Source: Bradyrhizobium sp.
GTDB lineage: Bacteria > Pseudomonadota > Alphaproteobacteria > Rhizobiales > Xanthobacteraceae
Length of the DNA stretch: 64,000 nucleotides
NCBI RefSeq assembly: GCF_027307225.1
Contig: NZ_DAHUXJ010000094.1
Span: 1-64,000 of the forward strand
Direction: 5' to 3'
Shown here: piece by piece, positions 1 through 9,113 of the stretch
Numbering within the stretch: position 1 is the first letter of the stretch
Layout of the letters: each line of letters opens with the position of its first letter
Position numbers and translations under genes: made by a program
Notes under the pieces: generated by a model
The model's input: the letters and a program-made list of their open reading frames with translations, nothing else
Databases searched by the model: none
Told to the model about the DNA's origin: nothing

Positions 1-987
1 GCCCATGCCGATCGCGCGCGTTTCTGGCCGCAGGACGCGCGCGGGCAGGCTCATCATCGGCCCCGCCGGCAGACCAATGACCATGCCAAGTGCGACGATG
101 ATGGGGATCACCGCATTGCTACGGGGCAGGGCAACCATCAACATCGCGGACACCACGCAACCGACCGTCAGCACAAGAGACGGCCGCCGGGTGCGATCGG
201 CGAGAAAGCCACCGAGAGGCACCGAGACCACCCCGAGCCACAGCGCAGAGCTGATGATCGAACCCGCGGCCGTTATCGACCAGCCGTGCTCGACCAGCAT
301 CGTCGGCCCGAAACTGAAGATCATGGCGAAGCCGATGTTGAAGAGTCCCCAGATCAGCCCTGCCGTAACCACTGCGGACGTCGCCCGCCGGTCAAGCCGT
401 GCGGAAGGCATCGCGGCGACGGATGCCACTGTCGCTGGCGGTCGATAGGTCAGCGCAAAAAGGACGAGTGCTGCGCCGATCACGGCTGCGACGGCAAGAT
501 AAACCGCCTCGATGCCGTGGTAGGAACCGATAACGGGAAGCGCCAACAGCGAAAGCGCGATACCGGCCGGCCATGAGTTGACAAAGATCGCCATTGCGGT
601 CGCGATTTCCTTGCCGGCAAACCAGTCGGCCACGATCTTCGTCATCTGCACGTTGAGCATGACGCCGCCAGCGCCGCTGACGAGCCTTCCGGCGATCTGT
701 ACGGACCAGGAATGCGACAGCGCCATCCCAAGGCCGCCGATCAACATCAAGAGCAAGGCGGCAAGCACCGTTCGTTTGTCGCCGAACATCCTTCCGATCG
801 CGCCGCCCGGCAACGCGAGTGCCACGCCAGGCGCAAAATAGAGTCCGATCAATGTTCCGACATCGGCCAGTCCGACGCCGAACGCAGGTCCGAGCAGCGG
901 GGCGACCGCCGCGACGCTCTGGAACTGAAATGCCATGGTGAGGCGAACTGTGAACAGCACGGTGAGGATGGTCCAACGGTTCTGCAA
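1..987 (-). CDS. MFS transporter, CynX/NimT-like (3' end cut by window)
   Basis: Inner-membrane major facilitator protein, about 329 residues visible. The reading frame on the minus strand stays open to base 1, so the last membrane segments and stop are outside the window. Visible features are repeated hydrophobic helices and small-residue-rich helix motifs such as LALPGGAIGRMFGDKR after helix 2, the usual loop 2-3 signature of MFS carriers. The start is uncertain. A TTG at 987 follows GGGGAATGAGGCG and sits a few residues before the first helix (NRWTILTVLF), which fits the family. The frame stays open upstream to an ATG at 1131, but that extension is not hydrophobic and looks non-coding. The gene is divergent from the dehydrogenase at 1217. 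Substrate cannot be inferred; cyanate/nitroimidazole/2-oxo-acid type carriers are the nearest remembered relatives. Confidence 0.8.
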   Translation of the reverse strand, partial: MQNRWTILTVLFTVRLTMAFQFQSVAAVAPLLGPAFGVGLADVGTLIGLYFAPGVALALPGGAIGRMFGDKRTVLAALLLMLIGGLGMALSHSWSVQIAGRLVSGAGGVMLNVQMTKIVADWFAGKEIATAMAIFVNSWPAGIALSLLALPVIGSYHGIEAVYLAVAAVIGAALVLFALTYRPPATVASVAAMPSARLDRRATSAVVTAGLIWGLFNIGFAMIFSFGPTMLVEHGWSITAAGSIISSALWLGVVSVPLGGFLADRTRRPSLVLTVGCVVSAMLMVALPRSNAVIPIIVALGMVIGLPAGPMMSLPARVLRPETRAIGMG

Positions 988-1216
988 CGCCTCATTCCCC
1001 GATCTGAATTCGGGTAGCCTGAAGATGCGCGACGCGCCTGTCAATTGTGCCGGCAATTCGAACGGTTCGAACGGGACGTTGGCATCTCCGTCGAGTTCAC
1101 GTACGTTTCCCGACACCCGCAACAATGCCATCAAACAATTCGCCAGTGCCCCCGTTTGAGGCTCCTGCAGCACACGCGGCAAAACTCCGTTGGGCACGGT
1201 TCGGAAGGGACAACCG

Positions 1217-2368
1217 ATGCAACAGATCCGCGTATGCACCTATGACGGCCCCGGGGCACAGCCGGTGATCCGTACCGTGCCATGGCCGAAAATCGGCAAG
1301 AAGGCCGCGCTGATCAAGGTCGGCGCTTGCGGCGTCTGCGGCACCGATCTGCACATCCTCAAGGGGCACTGGCCAAAGCCGCTGCCATGGCCGTTCACGC
1401 TCGGCCACGAGATCGGAGGCGTGCTGATCGAGGTCGGCTCGGAATTCACCGAAGACTTCATGAGCAAGCCGCTGAAAGCGGGATCGAAAGTCATGATCCC
1501 GCCGCTGATGCCGTGCGGCCGTTGCTACTACTGCATCCACTATCCGCAGAGCGCCAACAAATGCCTGACGCCGGTCTATTACGGCCGCTATCTCGGTTTC
1601 GACAAAGCGCCGCATCTGTGGGGCGGCTGGGCTGAATACGTCTACGTCGATCTCGACATGCTGCCGGGCACCAAGATCTACAAACTGCCTGACGACATGT
1701 CGTTGCGGCTCGGCGCGCTGTCGGAGCCGCTGACATCCTGCATCCGCGCCTTCAACCGTGCCACGCGCGCCGGCGGATTCACCTGGGGTGACACCGTCGT
1801 GATCCAGGGCTCGGGCCCGATCGGCATTCTTGCGGTCGCGGCCGCACGGGAGATGGGCGCGGGCAGGGTGATCTGCGTCGGTGCGCCGGAAGAGCCGCGA
1901 TTGGCCCTGGCGCGAAAATTCGGGGCTGAAGCCACCGTCGATATCGAAGCAGTCGCGACACCGGCGGAGCGCATCAAGCGCGTGCGCGACATCGTCGGCG
2001 GGTTTGGCGCCGACCTCGTGATGGATTGCTCGGGTCATCCGAGCGCCGGCCCAGAGGGCATCGAGATGCTGCGCGACGGCGGCACGTATGTCGAGATGGG
2101 GCAATTCACCGATGCCGGCGCGATCGAAACTTCCTGGCACCGCATCTGCACCAAGGACCTCAACGTGTTGGGATCGTGGGGATTCACCGGCAACGACCTG
2201 CCGCTCGGCGTCGACATGCTCTACCGCACCCGCAACAAATATCCCTGGCTGGACATGCAGACGATCTACCCGTTCTCGGAAGAGGGCATCGGCAGCGCGG
2301 TTGCGGACGCCATGGCGATGAAGACGGTGAAATCGACCATTGTGCCGTGGCCGGATCTGGTGGAGTAA
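1217..2368 (+). CDS. zinc-dependent medium-chain alcohol dehydrogenase
   Basis: Predicted cytosolic NAD(P)-linked oxidation of a secondary alcohol or polyol; 383 residues, normal MDR length. Catalytic zinc ligands are Cys41 (GVCGTD) and His64-Glu65 (LGHE). A structural zinc lobe has Cys100, Cys103, Cys106 and Cys116. The Rossmann nucleotide site is GSGPIG at about 198-203. The ATG at 1217 is preferred over an upstream TTG at 1190 because GGAAGG lies directly upstream of it. The long insert after the structural lobe resembles the sorbitol/threonine dehydrogenase branch, but substrate cannot be assigned. The divergent MFS carrier upstream may supply it. A 116-bp gap separates it from the OpgC-like gene. 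Confidence 0.88.
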   Translation: MQQIRVCTYDGPGAQPVIRTVPWPKIGKKAALIKVGACGVCGTDLHILKGHWPKPLPWPFTLGHEIGGVLIEVGSEFTEDFMSKPLKAGSKVMIPPLMPCGRCYYCIHYPQSANKCLTPVYYGRYLGFDKAPHLWGGWAEYVYVDLDMLPGTKIYKLPDDMSLRLGALSEPLTSCIRAFNRATRAGGFTWGDTVVIQGSGPIGILAVAAAREMGAGRVICVGAPEEPRLALARKFGAEATVDIEAVATPAERIKRVRDIVGGFGADLVMDCSGHPSAGPEGIEMLRDGGTYVEMGQFTDAGAIETSWHRICTKDLNVLGSWGFTGNDLPLGVDMLYRTRNKYPWLDMQTIYPFSEEGIGSAVADAMAMKTVKSTIVPWPDLVE

Positions 2369-2484
2369 CCGGGCATCTTGCCAGATTGACGCCGACAGGA
2401 CGGCAGGTATCAATGAACGGACAGGAATTGTTGGACCAACGCTGGAGTTTTCGCCTTTAACTTCCGACATCGGATGGAGGCACC

Positions 2485-3660
2485 ATGGCCGAGCAAGATA
2501 AAGTATCCGTCGAGCGCGATCTCAGACTGGATCTGTTCCGTGGCGTCGGACTGTGGATGATCTTTCTCGATCACATCCCGCACGACGTCGTATCCTGGCT
2601 TACGCTGCGCAATTACGGCTTCAGCGACGCCGCCGAGTTCTTCGTCTTCATCTCCGGCTATCTGGCGGGCTTCATCTACGGCCCGATCATCAAGACCGGT
2701 CATTTTCTGGCGGCGTTGAAGCGGCTGTGGAAGCGGGCGATCGAGATGTACATCGCCCACATCATGCTGTTTCTGATCTTCACGGCGCAAATCGCCCGCA
2801 CCGTGCGGAAGTTCGACAATCCGCTATATGCGGACGAATTCAACGTCCACAATTTCCTGCTGCACCCCGATGTGCTGATCGGTCAGGCGCTGACGCTGCG
2901 CTACAAGCCGGTCAATCTCGACGTCTTGCCGCTTTTCATCGTGCTGATCGCAACCGCGCCCTTCATGCTGTGGGCGATGGTGCGTCGGCCCAACCTGACG
3001 CTGCTCGGATCGATCGTGCTTTATGTCGTCGCGCGCAAGTTCGACTTGAACCTTGCCTCCTATCCGCCCGGCGCGACCTGGTATTTCAATCCGTTCGCCT
3101 GGCAGCTGATGTTCGTCTTCGCGGCCTGGTGCGGCACGGGCGGCGTCAACCGAATTTGGCCGATCATCCAATCGCGCCTGGCGCTCGCGGTGGCATCGCT
3201 CTGGCTCCTGTTCTCCTTCCTCATCGTCATGACCTGGCACCACGCCACCCTTGGGACGTGGATACCGGCCTGGCTCGGCAAGATCATCTATCCGATCGAC
3301 AAGACCAATCTCGACATGCTCCGCTTCACGCACTTCCTGGCGATTGCGCTGATCGTATCGCGCTACGTCCCACATGGATGGGCGGTGCTCAACCAGCGAT
3401 GGCTGCGACCGGTCATCCTGTGCGGCCAGCATTCGCTCCCGATCTTCTGCTTCGGCGTGTTCCTGTCCTTTGCCGCGCACTGGATCCTGATGCAGTACAC
3501 CAGGGGCGTGTGGGAGCAGCTCGCGGTCAGCGCCGGTGGCATCCTCGTGATGATCGGGATTGCATGGGTGCTGGATCGCACCGATCGGGTGCCCGATCTG
3601 TTCGTCGATGCCGCCGAGATCCGGAGCGACAAGGTGGGACTCGAACCGGGCAAGGCGTGA
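2485..3660 (+). CDS. OpgC-domain integral membrane protein
   Basis: 391-residue multi-span membrane protein. The N-terminus RDLRLDLFRGVGLWMIFLDH, followed by an FFVFISGY segment, is the hallmark of the OpgC/acyltransferase-3-like family. In Proteobacteria, OpgC adds succinyl groups to osmoregulated periplasmic glucans. About ten hydrophobic segments fill the protein, and the conserved Arg and His of the first helix pair (FRG, LDHIP) are present. A good ribosome site (GGATGGAGGCACC) precedes the ATG. No glucan synthase (opgG/opgH or ndvB) is nearby, so the actual acyl acceptor is unknown. Bradyrhizobium-type genomes carry several OpgC-like paralogues, so a succinyltransferase role here is inference. 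Confidence 0.85.
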   Translation: MAEQDKVSVERDLRLDLFRGVGLWMIFLDHIPHDVVSWLTLRNYGFSDAAEFFVFISGYLAGFIYGPIIKTGHFLAALKRLWKRAIEMYIAHIMLFLIFTAQIARTVRKFDNPLYADEFNVHNFLLHPDVLIGQALTLRYKPVNLDVLPLFIVLIATAPFMLWAMVRRPNLTLLGSIVLYVVARKFDLNLASYPPGATWYFNPFAWQLMFVFAAWCGTGGVNRIWPIIQSRLALAVASLWLLFSFLIVMTWHHATLGTWIPAWLGKIIYPIDKTNLDMLRFTHFLAIALIVSRYVPHGWAVLNQRWLRPVILCGQHSLPIFCFGVFLSFAAHWILMQYTRGVWEQLAVSAGGILVMIGIAWVLDRTDRVPDLFVDAAEIRSDKVGLEPGKA

Positions 3661-3899
3661 GGCCTTGCGCCAGACCTGCACGGATCATTCGCTCTCTCGA
3701 TACAGGATCTTGAATCACGGCTCGGCGGTCAGGCTTATCGTGAGCCTGGCAAGGACAAGGTCGGCCGTTATGCAACCTAAAGCAGACCTGTTATGTTCAC
3801 ATTCAGTCCTGTTCATGCTCTACTGGACGCTAAATCAGGCGCTCTTCGGGGCAGTTCTCTTTTCGAGCTAAGTTGTATTCCAACAGCGTCGGGGTCGAT

Positions 3900-5096
3900 A
3901 TGAATCGATACGATGTGCTCGTCGTTGGGACACGCTGCTCTGGCGCGCCGCTTTGTATGTTGCTGGCGCGAAGAGGCATAAAGGTTCTTGGAATCGACCG
4001 CGCACATTTCCCCAGTGATACCCTCTCCACGCATTTTATGTGGCCGCGGACAACTTCGTACCTTGCGAAATGGGGGCTGCTGGACCAGTTGGCGGCGACG
4101 GGCTGTCCGCCGATCCATCGAGTTACTGCGGATTATGGGGCCGTCACGATCAGGGGGCGGCCTAGCGCCGTCGAGGGGACTGCGATCATGTTTTCTCCGC
4201 GCCGCACCGTGCTTGACCAGTTGCTCGTCGAGGCTGCACGCGACGCGGGAGCAGACATGCACGATGCGGTTACGTTTCGCGAGTTGTTGCTGGATGGCGA
4301 TCGTGTTGTCGGAGCTCAGCTGCAGGGCTGCAATGGCACTACCACCGAATGCAGGGCCGCGCTCGTCGTCGGCGCCGATGGTATCTGGTCAGCGGTCGCG
4401 CGTGCCGCGAGCGCTGCTACGGATATCCAATATCCATCGCTTACCTGCGGATACTATGCCTATTGGTCAGGCGTACCCACGAACGGCGTCGAATTTTATA
4501 TACGGGACGGAAGAGACATTCTCGTCTTCCCTACGCACGACGGGCTCACCTGCATCTGGGCCGGGCGATCGCGCAAGGATTGGGAGACCTATCGGAAAAA
4601 CGTGGAACATTCCTATCACGACGTAATTGCGGCTGCGCCGTGCCTCGCCGAACGCTTGGCAGACGCGGAGAGAGTGACGCCTTTCAGAGGGACATCCAAG
4701 CTGCCAAATTTTTACCGTCGTAGCTTTGGCGTCGGTTGGGCTCTTGTCGGCGATGCGGCCTACCATCGCGATCCAATTGCAGGCATGGGTATCGGTGATG
4801 CGTTCGTTGGCGCACAATGTCTGGCGGACGCCCTCGCGGAAGGGCTTGGCCGAGATGCCGAGACTCTTGACACCGCGTTGTTAGGTTACCAGGAGGCGTT
4901 TCGCGACCGAACGATGCCGATTTTCAGCTACACCGTCAAAGCCGCCAGTCTCAAAGAGCAGGCCTCCGCAATGCCGATTTACGCGAGGATTGCTCAGTCC
5001 GAGCAAGACACCGTGCAGTTCATGGACGTTCTTGCGGGGAACACGCCCGCCAAGAATGTTTTTAATCCTGAAAATATCGCTCGATTGCTCGCCTAA
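3900..5096 (+). CDS. FAD-dependent monooxygenase/oxidoreductase
   Basis: 398-residue flavoprotein of the geranylgeranyl-reductase/aromatic hydroxylase superfamily. The N-terminal FAD-binding strand is YDVLVVGTRCSGAP, a variant of GxGxxG with Thr-Arg-Cys inside. A second FAD motif, GDAAYHRDPIAGMG, lies near residue 284. The start at 3900 was chosen because residues before it (from a TTG at 3873) do not belong to the fold and GGGGTCG precedes the ATG. No reductase, ferredoxin or pathway neighbour is adjacent, so substrate is unknown. Codons ending in A or T are noticeably commoner than in flanking genes, and the gene ends against a paired-hairpin repeat. Both are compatible with acquisition by transfer, though neither proves it. 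Confidence 0.82.
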   Translation: MNRYDVLVVGTRCSGAPLCMLLARRGIKVLGIDRAHFPSDTLSTHFMWPRTTSYLAKWGLLDQLAATGCPPIHRVTADYGAVTIRGRPSAVEGTAIMFSPRRTVLDQLLVEAARDAGADMHDAVTFRELLLDGDRVVGAQLQGCNGTTTECRAALVVGADGIWSAVARAASAATDIQYPSLTCGYYAYWSGVPTNGVEFYIRDGRDILVFPTHDGLTCIWAGRSRKDWETYRKNVEHSYHDVIAAAPCLAERLADAERVTPFRGTSKLPNFYRRSFGVGWALVGDAAYHRDPIAGMGIGDAFVGAQCLADALAEGLGRDAETLDTALLGYQEAFRDRTMPIFSYTVKAASLKEQASAMPIYARIAQSEQDTVQFMDVLAGNTPAKNVFNPENIARLLA

Positions 5097-5211
5097 AGGC
5101 GATTTCCAGCCGAGCGGGCAGAAGTGTTTTCGACCAAGTCGATCTTGCAAACTGGGCGTTGGTCTGCTCTCGACCCACATGCGAAGTCCGGCGATGTCCG
5201 TTTCCCGGCCG

Positions 5212-5377
5212 CTATCGAGTCCTTTGATTCCGAAATTCGCATCAGGGGTCGCCGCGATGGTTTGAAAACTTCGGAATCGGCGCTCTAGAATCGTGCAGTT
5301 GCTGGTGTCCCGTTGGTTTTGACATCCGTAAAAGTGCCTGCCGCGATATGATACGAATGTCAGAGTCGAGACGTTAG
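5212..5377. repeat. paired-hairpin repeat, copy A (degenerate)
   Basis: Two long inverted repeats in tandem. The first, 5212-5288, has arms GATTCCGAAATTCGC and GAAAACTTCGGAATC and ends in CTAG. A 13-bp linker starting AATC follows. The second, 5302-5377, has arms reading TTTTGACATCCGTA and TACGAATGTCAGAGTC. Lengths match copies B, C and E (77 + 13 + 76 bp). Both stems carry mismatches, so this is the most decayed complete copy. It fills the gap between two convergent genes and contains no believable reading frame. Confidence 0.8.
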
Positions 5378-5447
5378 GTGGAGTTCAAGATTTCAACAAT
5401 CGCTTACCGAATAGCGGCTCAACGGGTAGCGATGTCAAATCCCTCCA

Positions 5448-6002
5448 CTAACGCAGGCCCTCATAGACCATCAGCCCGCGCGCCAGCTTCAATTTGCGTA
5501 AAGCGCGCGGGACGAGCCGCTCGGCCGGCGGATGGAGATAGCGCCACGAGGTCAGCTTGAAGTCCTTCAAGTTGCTATGTCCGCTCTCGAACGGCGCAAG
5601 CAATCCTGTGAGGCTCATCGGTACGTGGGCGCGCTGATTGAAGGGCAACAGCAGCAATTCAAGATGGATCGCCCCCTGATCGGAGGCTGCGGTGATGCCG
5701 GCGATGGCCGGTAGCATGTCCTCCGTCACCGCCGTGATGACGTCCTTGATGTCGCGGCTGCTCTCCGGTCCGAACAGCTCGGGAAAGCTCTGGTCTTTCA
5801 GATCGCGGCCGAGCAGGGCGCTAAGCCGCGTTCCCGCCACGCGGAACGGAAAGCGGCTGGCCTCATCGCAGGCCAACACAAAGATATCGCCGAGCAGTTC
5901 CCGCACCGCGTCGGGTTTGAAGTCGCTGCGGTCCGGCGCGCGGGAATCGCCCCGTTTTTCGTCCCAATATGCAAAGAATTGCCGATTTGACGGATGCTTC
6001 AT
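5448..6002 (-). CDS. PAS-domain protein (PAS_5-like)
   Basis: 184-residue soluble protein of a type common in Bradyrhizobium and Rhodopseudomonas. It begins with a short polar segment (NRQFFAYWDEKRGD), followed by a single PAS fold in which PDAVRELLGDIFVLACD and FPFRVAGTRLSALLGRDL are recognisable. No kinase, GGDEF or HTH output domain is attached, so it would act through a partner or as a small sensor. The start at 6002 is the first ATG of the frame. It is transcribed away from the sugar operon, 384 bp downstream of it. Function beyond a PAS sensory fold is not known. Confidence 0.75.
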   Translation of the reverse strand: MKHPSNRQFFAYWDEKRGDSRAPDRSDFKPDAVRELLGDIFVLACDEASRFPFRVAGTRLSALLGRDLKDQSFPELFGPESSRDIKDVITAVTEDMLPAIAGITAASDQGAIHLELLLLPFNQRAHVPMSLTGLLAPFESGHSNLKDFKLTSWRYLHPPAERLVPRALRKLKLARGLMVYEGLR

Positions 6003-6335
6003 GTCCTGTCCTCGCTCCGTGCCGGCTGCGGATGGGACATTTCTGTCCCGCTTTCGCGCATGCGCGGACCCCGGTTTTGTTGTGCAGAAAGGGCTTTGCA
6101 GCGTCCATGCCGAAGCAGCGTTCGGGACGGGGATTGTAGCGTTAACGTTAAATTAACGATCGGCTTGGCGCCGCCGATCAGCCTGCCTAAGCTCTCACCC
6201 GTCAGATACCTTCGCCGGGTTTTCTCCAGAACCCGGCAAAGAGACGAGGCGTCGAACAGATTGGCCGCTTTGCGCGGGGAAGGGTGGGGATAAAACCCCA
6301 GGTGCCCCCAGACAATGTAAGGCCAGCGTCTATCG
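6003..6335. other. intergenic stretch upstream of the PAS gene
   Basis: About 330 bp without a convincing gene. It holds an A/T-rich box around 6140-6160 (GTTAACGTTAAATTAACG, containing nested AACGTT/TTAA palindromes) that could belong to the PAS gene promoter. I see no conserved RNA fold and no small frame with a ribosome site. Confidence 0.4.
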
Positions 6336-6364
6336 AGGGAGGGCTTTTCTCAGAAGCCCTCCCT
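6336..6364 (-). terminator. hairpin ending the sugar ABC operon
   Basis: Perfect 11-bp inverted repeat AGGGAGGGCTT / AAGCCCTCCCT with a 7-nt loop, 22 bp beyond the stop of the permease gene. The T-rich tract (TATTTATTT) lies on the plus-strand side, so the stem is clear but intrinsic termination of the minus-strand operon is less certain. Confidence 0.55.
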
Positions 6365-6386
6365 ATTTATTTGCAGGCGCGTCCGC

Positions 6387-7514
6387 TTAAGCCTTCCAGT
6401 TCTTCTTCTGCAGAACGTCGAACCAGACGGCGAGGCTGATGATCAGGCCCTTGATGATCAACTGGTAGAACGATGAGATGCCGAGCAGGCTCATGCCGTT
6501 GTTCAAGACGCCGATGATCAGCGCGCCGATGATGGTGCCGCCGATCGTGCCCGAGCCGCCGGCGAGGCTGGTGCCGCCGATCACCACCGCGGCAATGGCG
6601 TCCAGTTCGAACATGCTGCCGAGATTGGGCGAGGCGCCGTTCAAACGTGACGCCAGCAAAATGCCCGACAGCGCCGAGAGCAGCGACACCGTGACGTGGA
6701 CGACGATCTTTGTCGCATAGACATTGATGCCGGAGAGGCGCGCCGCTTCCTCATTGCCACCAAGCGCATAAAGTCTGCGGCCGAACCGGGTGTGTCCGAG
6801 GACGAAGATCGCAACGGCGGCGATCACGACAAAGATCGCGACCGGCACGGGAAGGCCGTCACTGGTTCCGAACACATAAGCCGCGAGCAAGAGACCCGCT
6901 GCCGCGGCGAGGATTCCGGGCAGGTCTCTTTCGAGGTGCGGGACGCCCTTTTTCCTGACCCCGCGCCAACGTGTGGCGAGGACATAAAGGCCAGCCAGCG
7001 CCGCGATTGCGAGAAGCGCCAGCGTCGGCAATGGCGGAATATGGCCGCTGCCAAGGAAGGCAAAGGAGCGATCGGCGACCGGAATGGAGCTGCCGTTCGA
7101 CAGCGACAACGCCGCACCGCGCCCGATCGTCAGCATGCCGAGCGTGATGATGAAGGGCGGGATGCGGTAATGCGCGATCCAGAAACCGTTCCAGAGCCCG
7201 ATAGCGCCGCCGACGACCGCAAGCGTGACCGGGCCCGCGATCCAGGCCGCAAGCCCGTATTGCATCAATAGCGTCACCACGACTGCGGCGACGCCGACAA
7301 CCGAGCCGACCGACAGATCGATGCCGGCGATCAGGATCACCATCGTCATGCCGACACCGATGATGCCGACGACGGTGACCTGGCGTGCCACGTTGCTCAG
7401 GTTGCGCGCGGTGGAAAAGGTAGGGTCGGCGAGCGCGAGCGCCAATGTCAGCACCACCAGCGCAATCAACGTCGCGTTGGCCCTGATGAATCGAAGCGCT
7501 GGATTGCCGTGCAT
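6387..7514 (-). CDS. sugar ABC transporter permease, XylH-like
   Basis: 375-residue inner-membrane permease of the ribose/xylose (BPD_transp_2) family, about ten hydrophobic spans. Family signatures are visible: GMTMVILIAGIDLSVGSVVG near the N-terminus, PPFIITLGMLTIGRG in the middle and a glycine-rich ALSGILLASRLNGASP loop with AVVIGGTSLAGGSGT, which contacts the ATPase. It carries the long internal insertion typical of XylH. It is the last gene of a three-gene operon (binding protein, ATPase, permease), starting 6 bp after the ATPase stop. No isomerase, kinase or regulator is adjacent, so the sugar is inferred from family resemblance. Confidence 0.87.
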   Translation of the reverse strand: MHGNPALRFIRANATLIALVVLTLALALADPTFSTARNLSNVARQVTVVGIIGVGMTMVILIAGIDLSVGSVVGVAAVVVTLLMQYGLAAWIAGPVTLAVVGGAIGLWNGFWIAHYRIPPFIITLGMLTIGRGAALSLSNGSSIPVADRSFAFLGSGHIPPLPTLALLAIAALAGLYVLATRWRGVRKKGVPHLERDLPGILAAAAGLLLAAYVFGTSDGLPVPVAIFVVIAAVAIFVLGHTRFGRRLYALGGNEEAARLSGINVYATKIVVHVTVSLLSALSGILLASRLNGASPNLGSMFELDAIAAVVIGGTSLAGGSGTIGGTIIGALIIGVLNNGMSLLGISSFYQLIIKGLIISLAVWFDVLQKKNWKA

Positions 7515-7520
7515 GATGTC

Positions 7521-9071
7521 CTATTTCTCCACGCGGCGCGCACCGGCCGCCCATTCCATGACCGCTTCGCGGCTCGCATTCGCCTTCGTGAATTCCGAGA
7601 CAATGCGCCCCTCTTTCATCACCAGAATCCGGTCGCTCATGCCGAGCAGTTCGTCGAGCTCTGAGGAGATGATGACGATCGCCACGCCTTGTCCGGCGAG
7701 CCGGTCCAGCAGCTTGTGGATTTCGACCTTGGCGCCGATATCGATGCCGCGGGTCGGTTCGTCCAGGATGAAGATCTTCGGGCCTGCATTGAGCCAGCGC
7801 GCGAGCAGGATCTTTTGCTGATTGCCGCCCGAGAGCGTTCCGACGAGGGCGTCGGCGCTGGACGCCTTCACACCGAGCTGACCGATATAATGTTCGGTCA
7901 GCGTATATTCCCGGCTCTTGTCGATGAAACCGATCGGCGGCGAGCTGATCGTTTGTAGCGACGAAATCGTGGTGTTGAAGGTGATCGGCTGATCCAGGAA
8001 CAGGCCGAGCGCCTTGCGGTCTTCGGTGAGAAGCGCGATTCCGCTGGCAATCGCGTCGGCGGGCGAACGGATGTCGGTCTTTTTGCCCTCGACCAGCACC
8101 TCGCCGTGGGTCGCATGGGGAAGGGCGCCGAAGATCACCGACGCAAGCGTGGTCCGGCCTGACCCCATCAGACCGCAAAGGCCGAGGATCTCGCCGCGAC
8201 AGGCTGAAAACGAAACGTCCGCGATCTTGCGCGCGCCGGGCAGGGAAGGATGATCGACGCCAAGATTTCTGACTTCCAGAATCTTTTCGCCGCGCTGGCG
8301 CGAGCTTGCCGGATACATTTCCGTCAGTTCGCGGCCGACCATTCTGGCGATGATCTGTTCGAGCGTGATGTCGGGAATCGCGATTGGCTCGCCGATCGTG
8401 CGGCCGTCGCGCAGGACCACGATGCGATCGGCAATCTGCGCAATTTCTTCCATCTTGTGCGAGATGTAGCAAAGGCACACGCCGTCCTGCCGCAGTTTGC
8501 CGATCACGCGAAAAAGTTCGGTGACTTCCTTGTCCGACAGCGCCGATGTCGGCTCGTCGAGAATAAGGATCCGGGCGCGCTTCGACAGCGCCTTGGCGAT
8601 CTCGACCATCTGCTGCTTGCCGACCGCGATGTGCTTTACCTTGTCGGTCGGCCTGACGTCGATGAGCCCCAGTTCGGCGAGCAGGGCGGCAGCGTCGTCG
8701 TTCAGCTTTCGCCAATCGATGGCGCCAAACCGGTTGAGCGGTTGATTGTCGAGAAAGATATTCTCGGCGACGGAGAGCTCGGCAAGCAGGTTGAGTTCCT
8801 GATGGATGACGGCGATGCCGGCGTCCATGGCGTCACGGGGATTGCGAAACTGCCGTCTCTCGCCGTGAATGAAGATATCGCCCTGGTAGGTGGGATACGG
8901 CCAGACGCCGCCGAGCACCTTCATCAGCGTCGACTTTCCAGCACCGTTCTCGCCCATCAGCGCCAGAACTTCGCCCGCGCGGGCCTCGAAATGGACGTCG
9001 TCGAGGGCTCTTACGCCCGGAAACTCCTTGACGATGTGCTCCATCTTCAGGACGACGTCGGACATGCGCAT
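7521..9071 (-). CDS. sugar ABC transporter ATP-binding protein, XylG-like
   Basis: About 516-residue cytosolic ATPase with two fused ABC domains, as in XylG/RbsA/MglA. Domain 1 has Walker A GENGAGKST, a weak signature HIAVGKQQM and Walker B ILILDEPTSAL. Domain 2 has a degenerate Walker A (GLMGSGRTT), a strong signature LSGGNQQK and Walker B IFILDEPTRGID. Asymmetric double domains are normal for this family. Three starts are possible: TTG 9083, ATG 9071 and ATG 9065. I prefer 9071, though the second ATG is equally plausible. It lies 42 bp after the binding-protein gene and 6 bp before the permease gene, so all three are probably co-transcribed. Confidence 0.88.
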   Translation of the reverse strand: MRMSDVVLKMEHIVKEFPGVRALDDVHFEARAGEVLALMGENGAGKSTLMKVLGGVWPYPTYQGDIFIHGERRQFRNPRDAMDAGIAVIHQELNLLAELSVAENIFLDNQPLNRFGAIDWRKLNDDAAALLAELGLIDVRPTDKVKHIAVGKQQMVEIAKALSKRARILILDEPTSALSDKEVTELFRVIGKLRQDGVCLCYISHKMEEIAQIADRIVVLRDGRTIGEPIAIPDITLEQIIARMVGRELTEMYPASSRQRGEKILEVRNLGVDHPSLPGARKIADVSFSACRGEILGLCGLMGSGRTTLASVIFGALPHATHGEVLVEGKKTDIRSPADAIASGIALLTEDRKALGLFLDQPITFNTTISSLQTISSPPIGFIDKSREYTLTEHYIGQLGVKASSADALVGTLSGGNQQKILLARWLNAGPKIFILDEPTRGIDIGAKVEIHKLLDRLAGQGVAIVIISSELDELLGMSDRILVMKEGRIVSEFTKANASREAVMEWAAGARRVEK

Positions 9072-9113
9072 CGGCTCAGACAATTCCCGTCATTCCGCTT
9101 ACGGGTATGGAGG

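Noticed and set aside
5212..5377. CRISPR or insertion-sequence remnant
   Set aside because: No regular spacers, no transposase frame; the structure matches the paired-hairpin repeat family instead.
6859..8715. 618-codon frame on the minus strand, out of phase with XylG/XylH
   Set aside because: Arg-rich shadow of the two real genes, which show all ABC motifs in their own frames.
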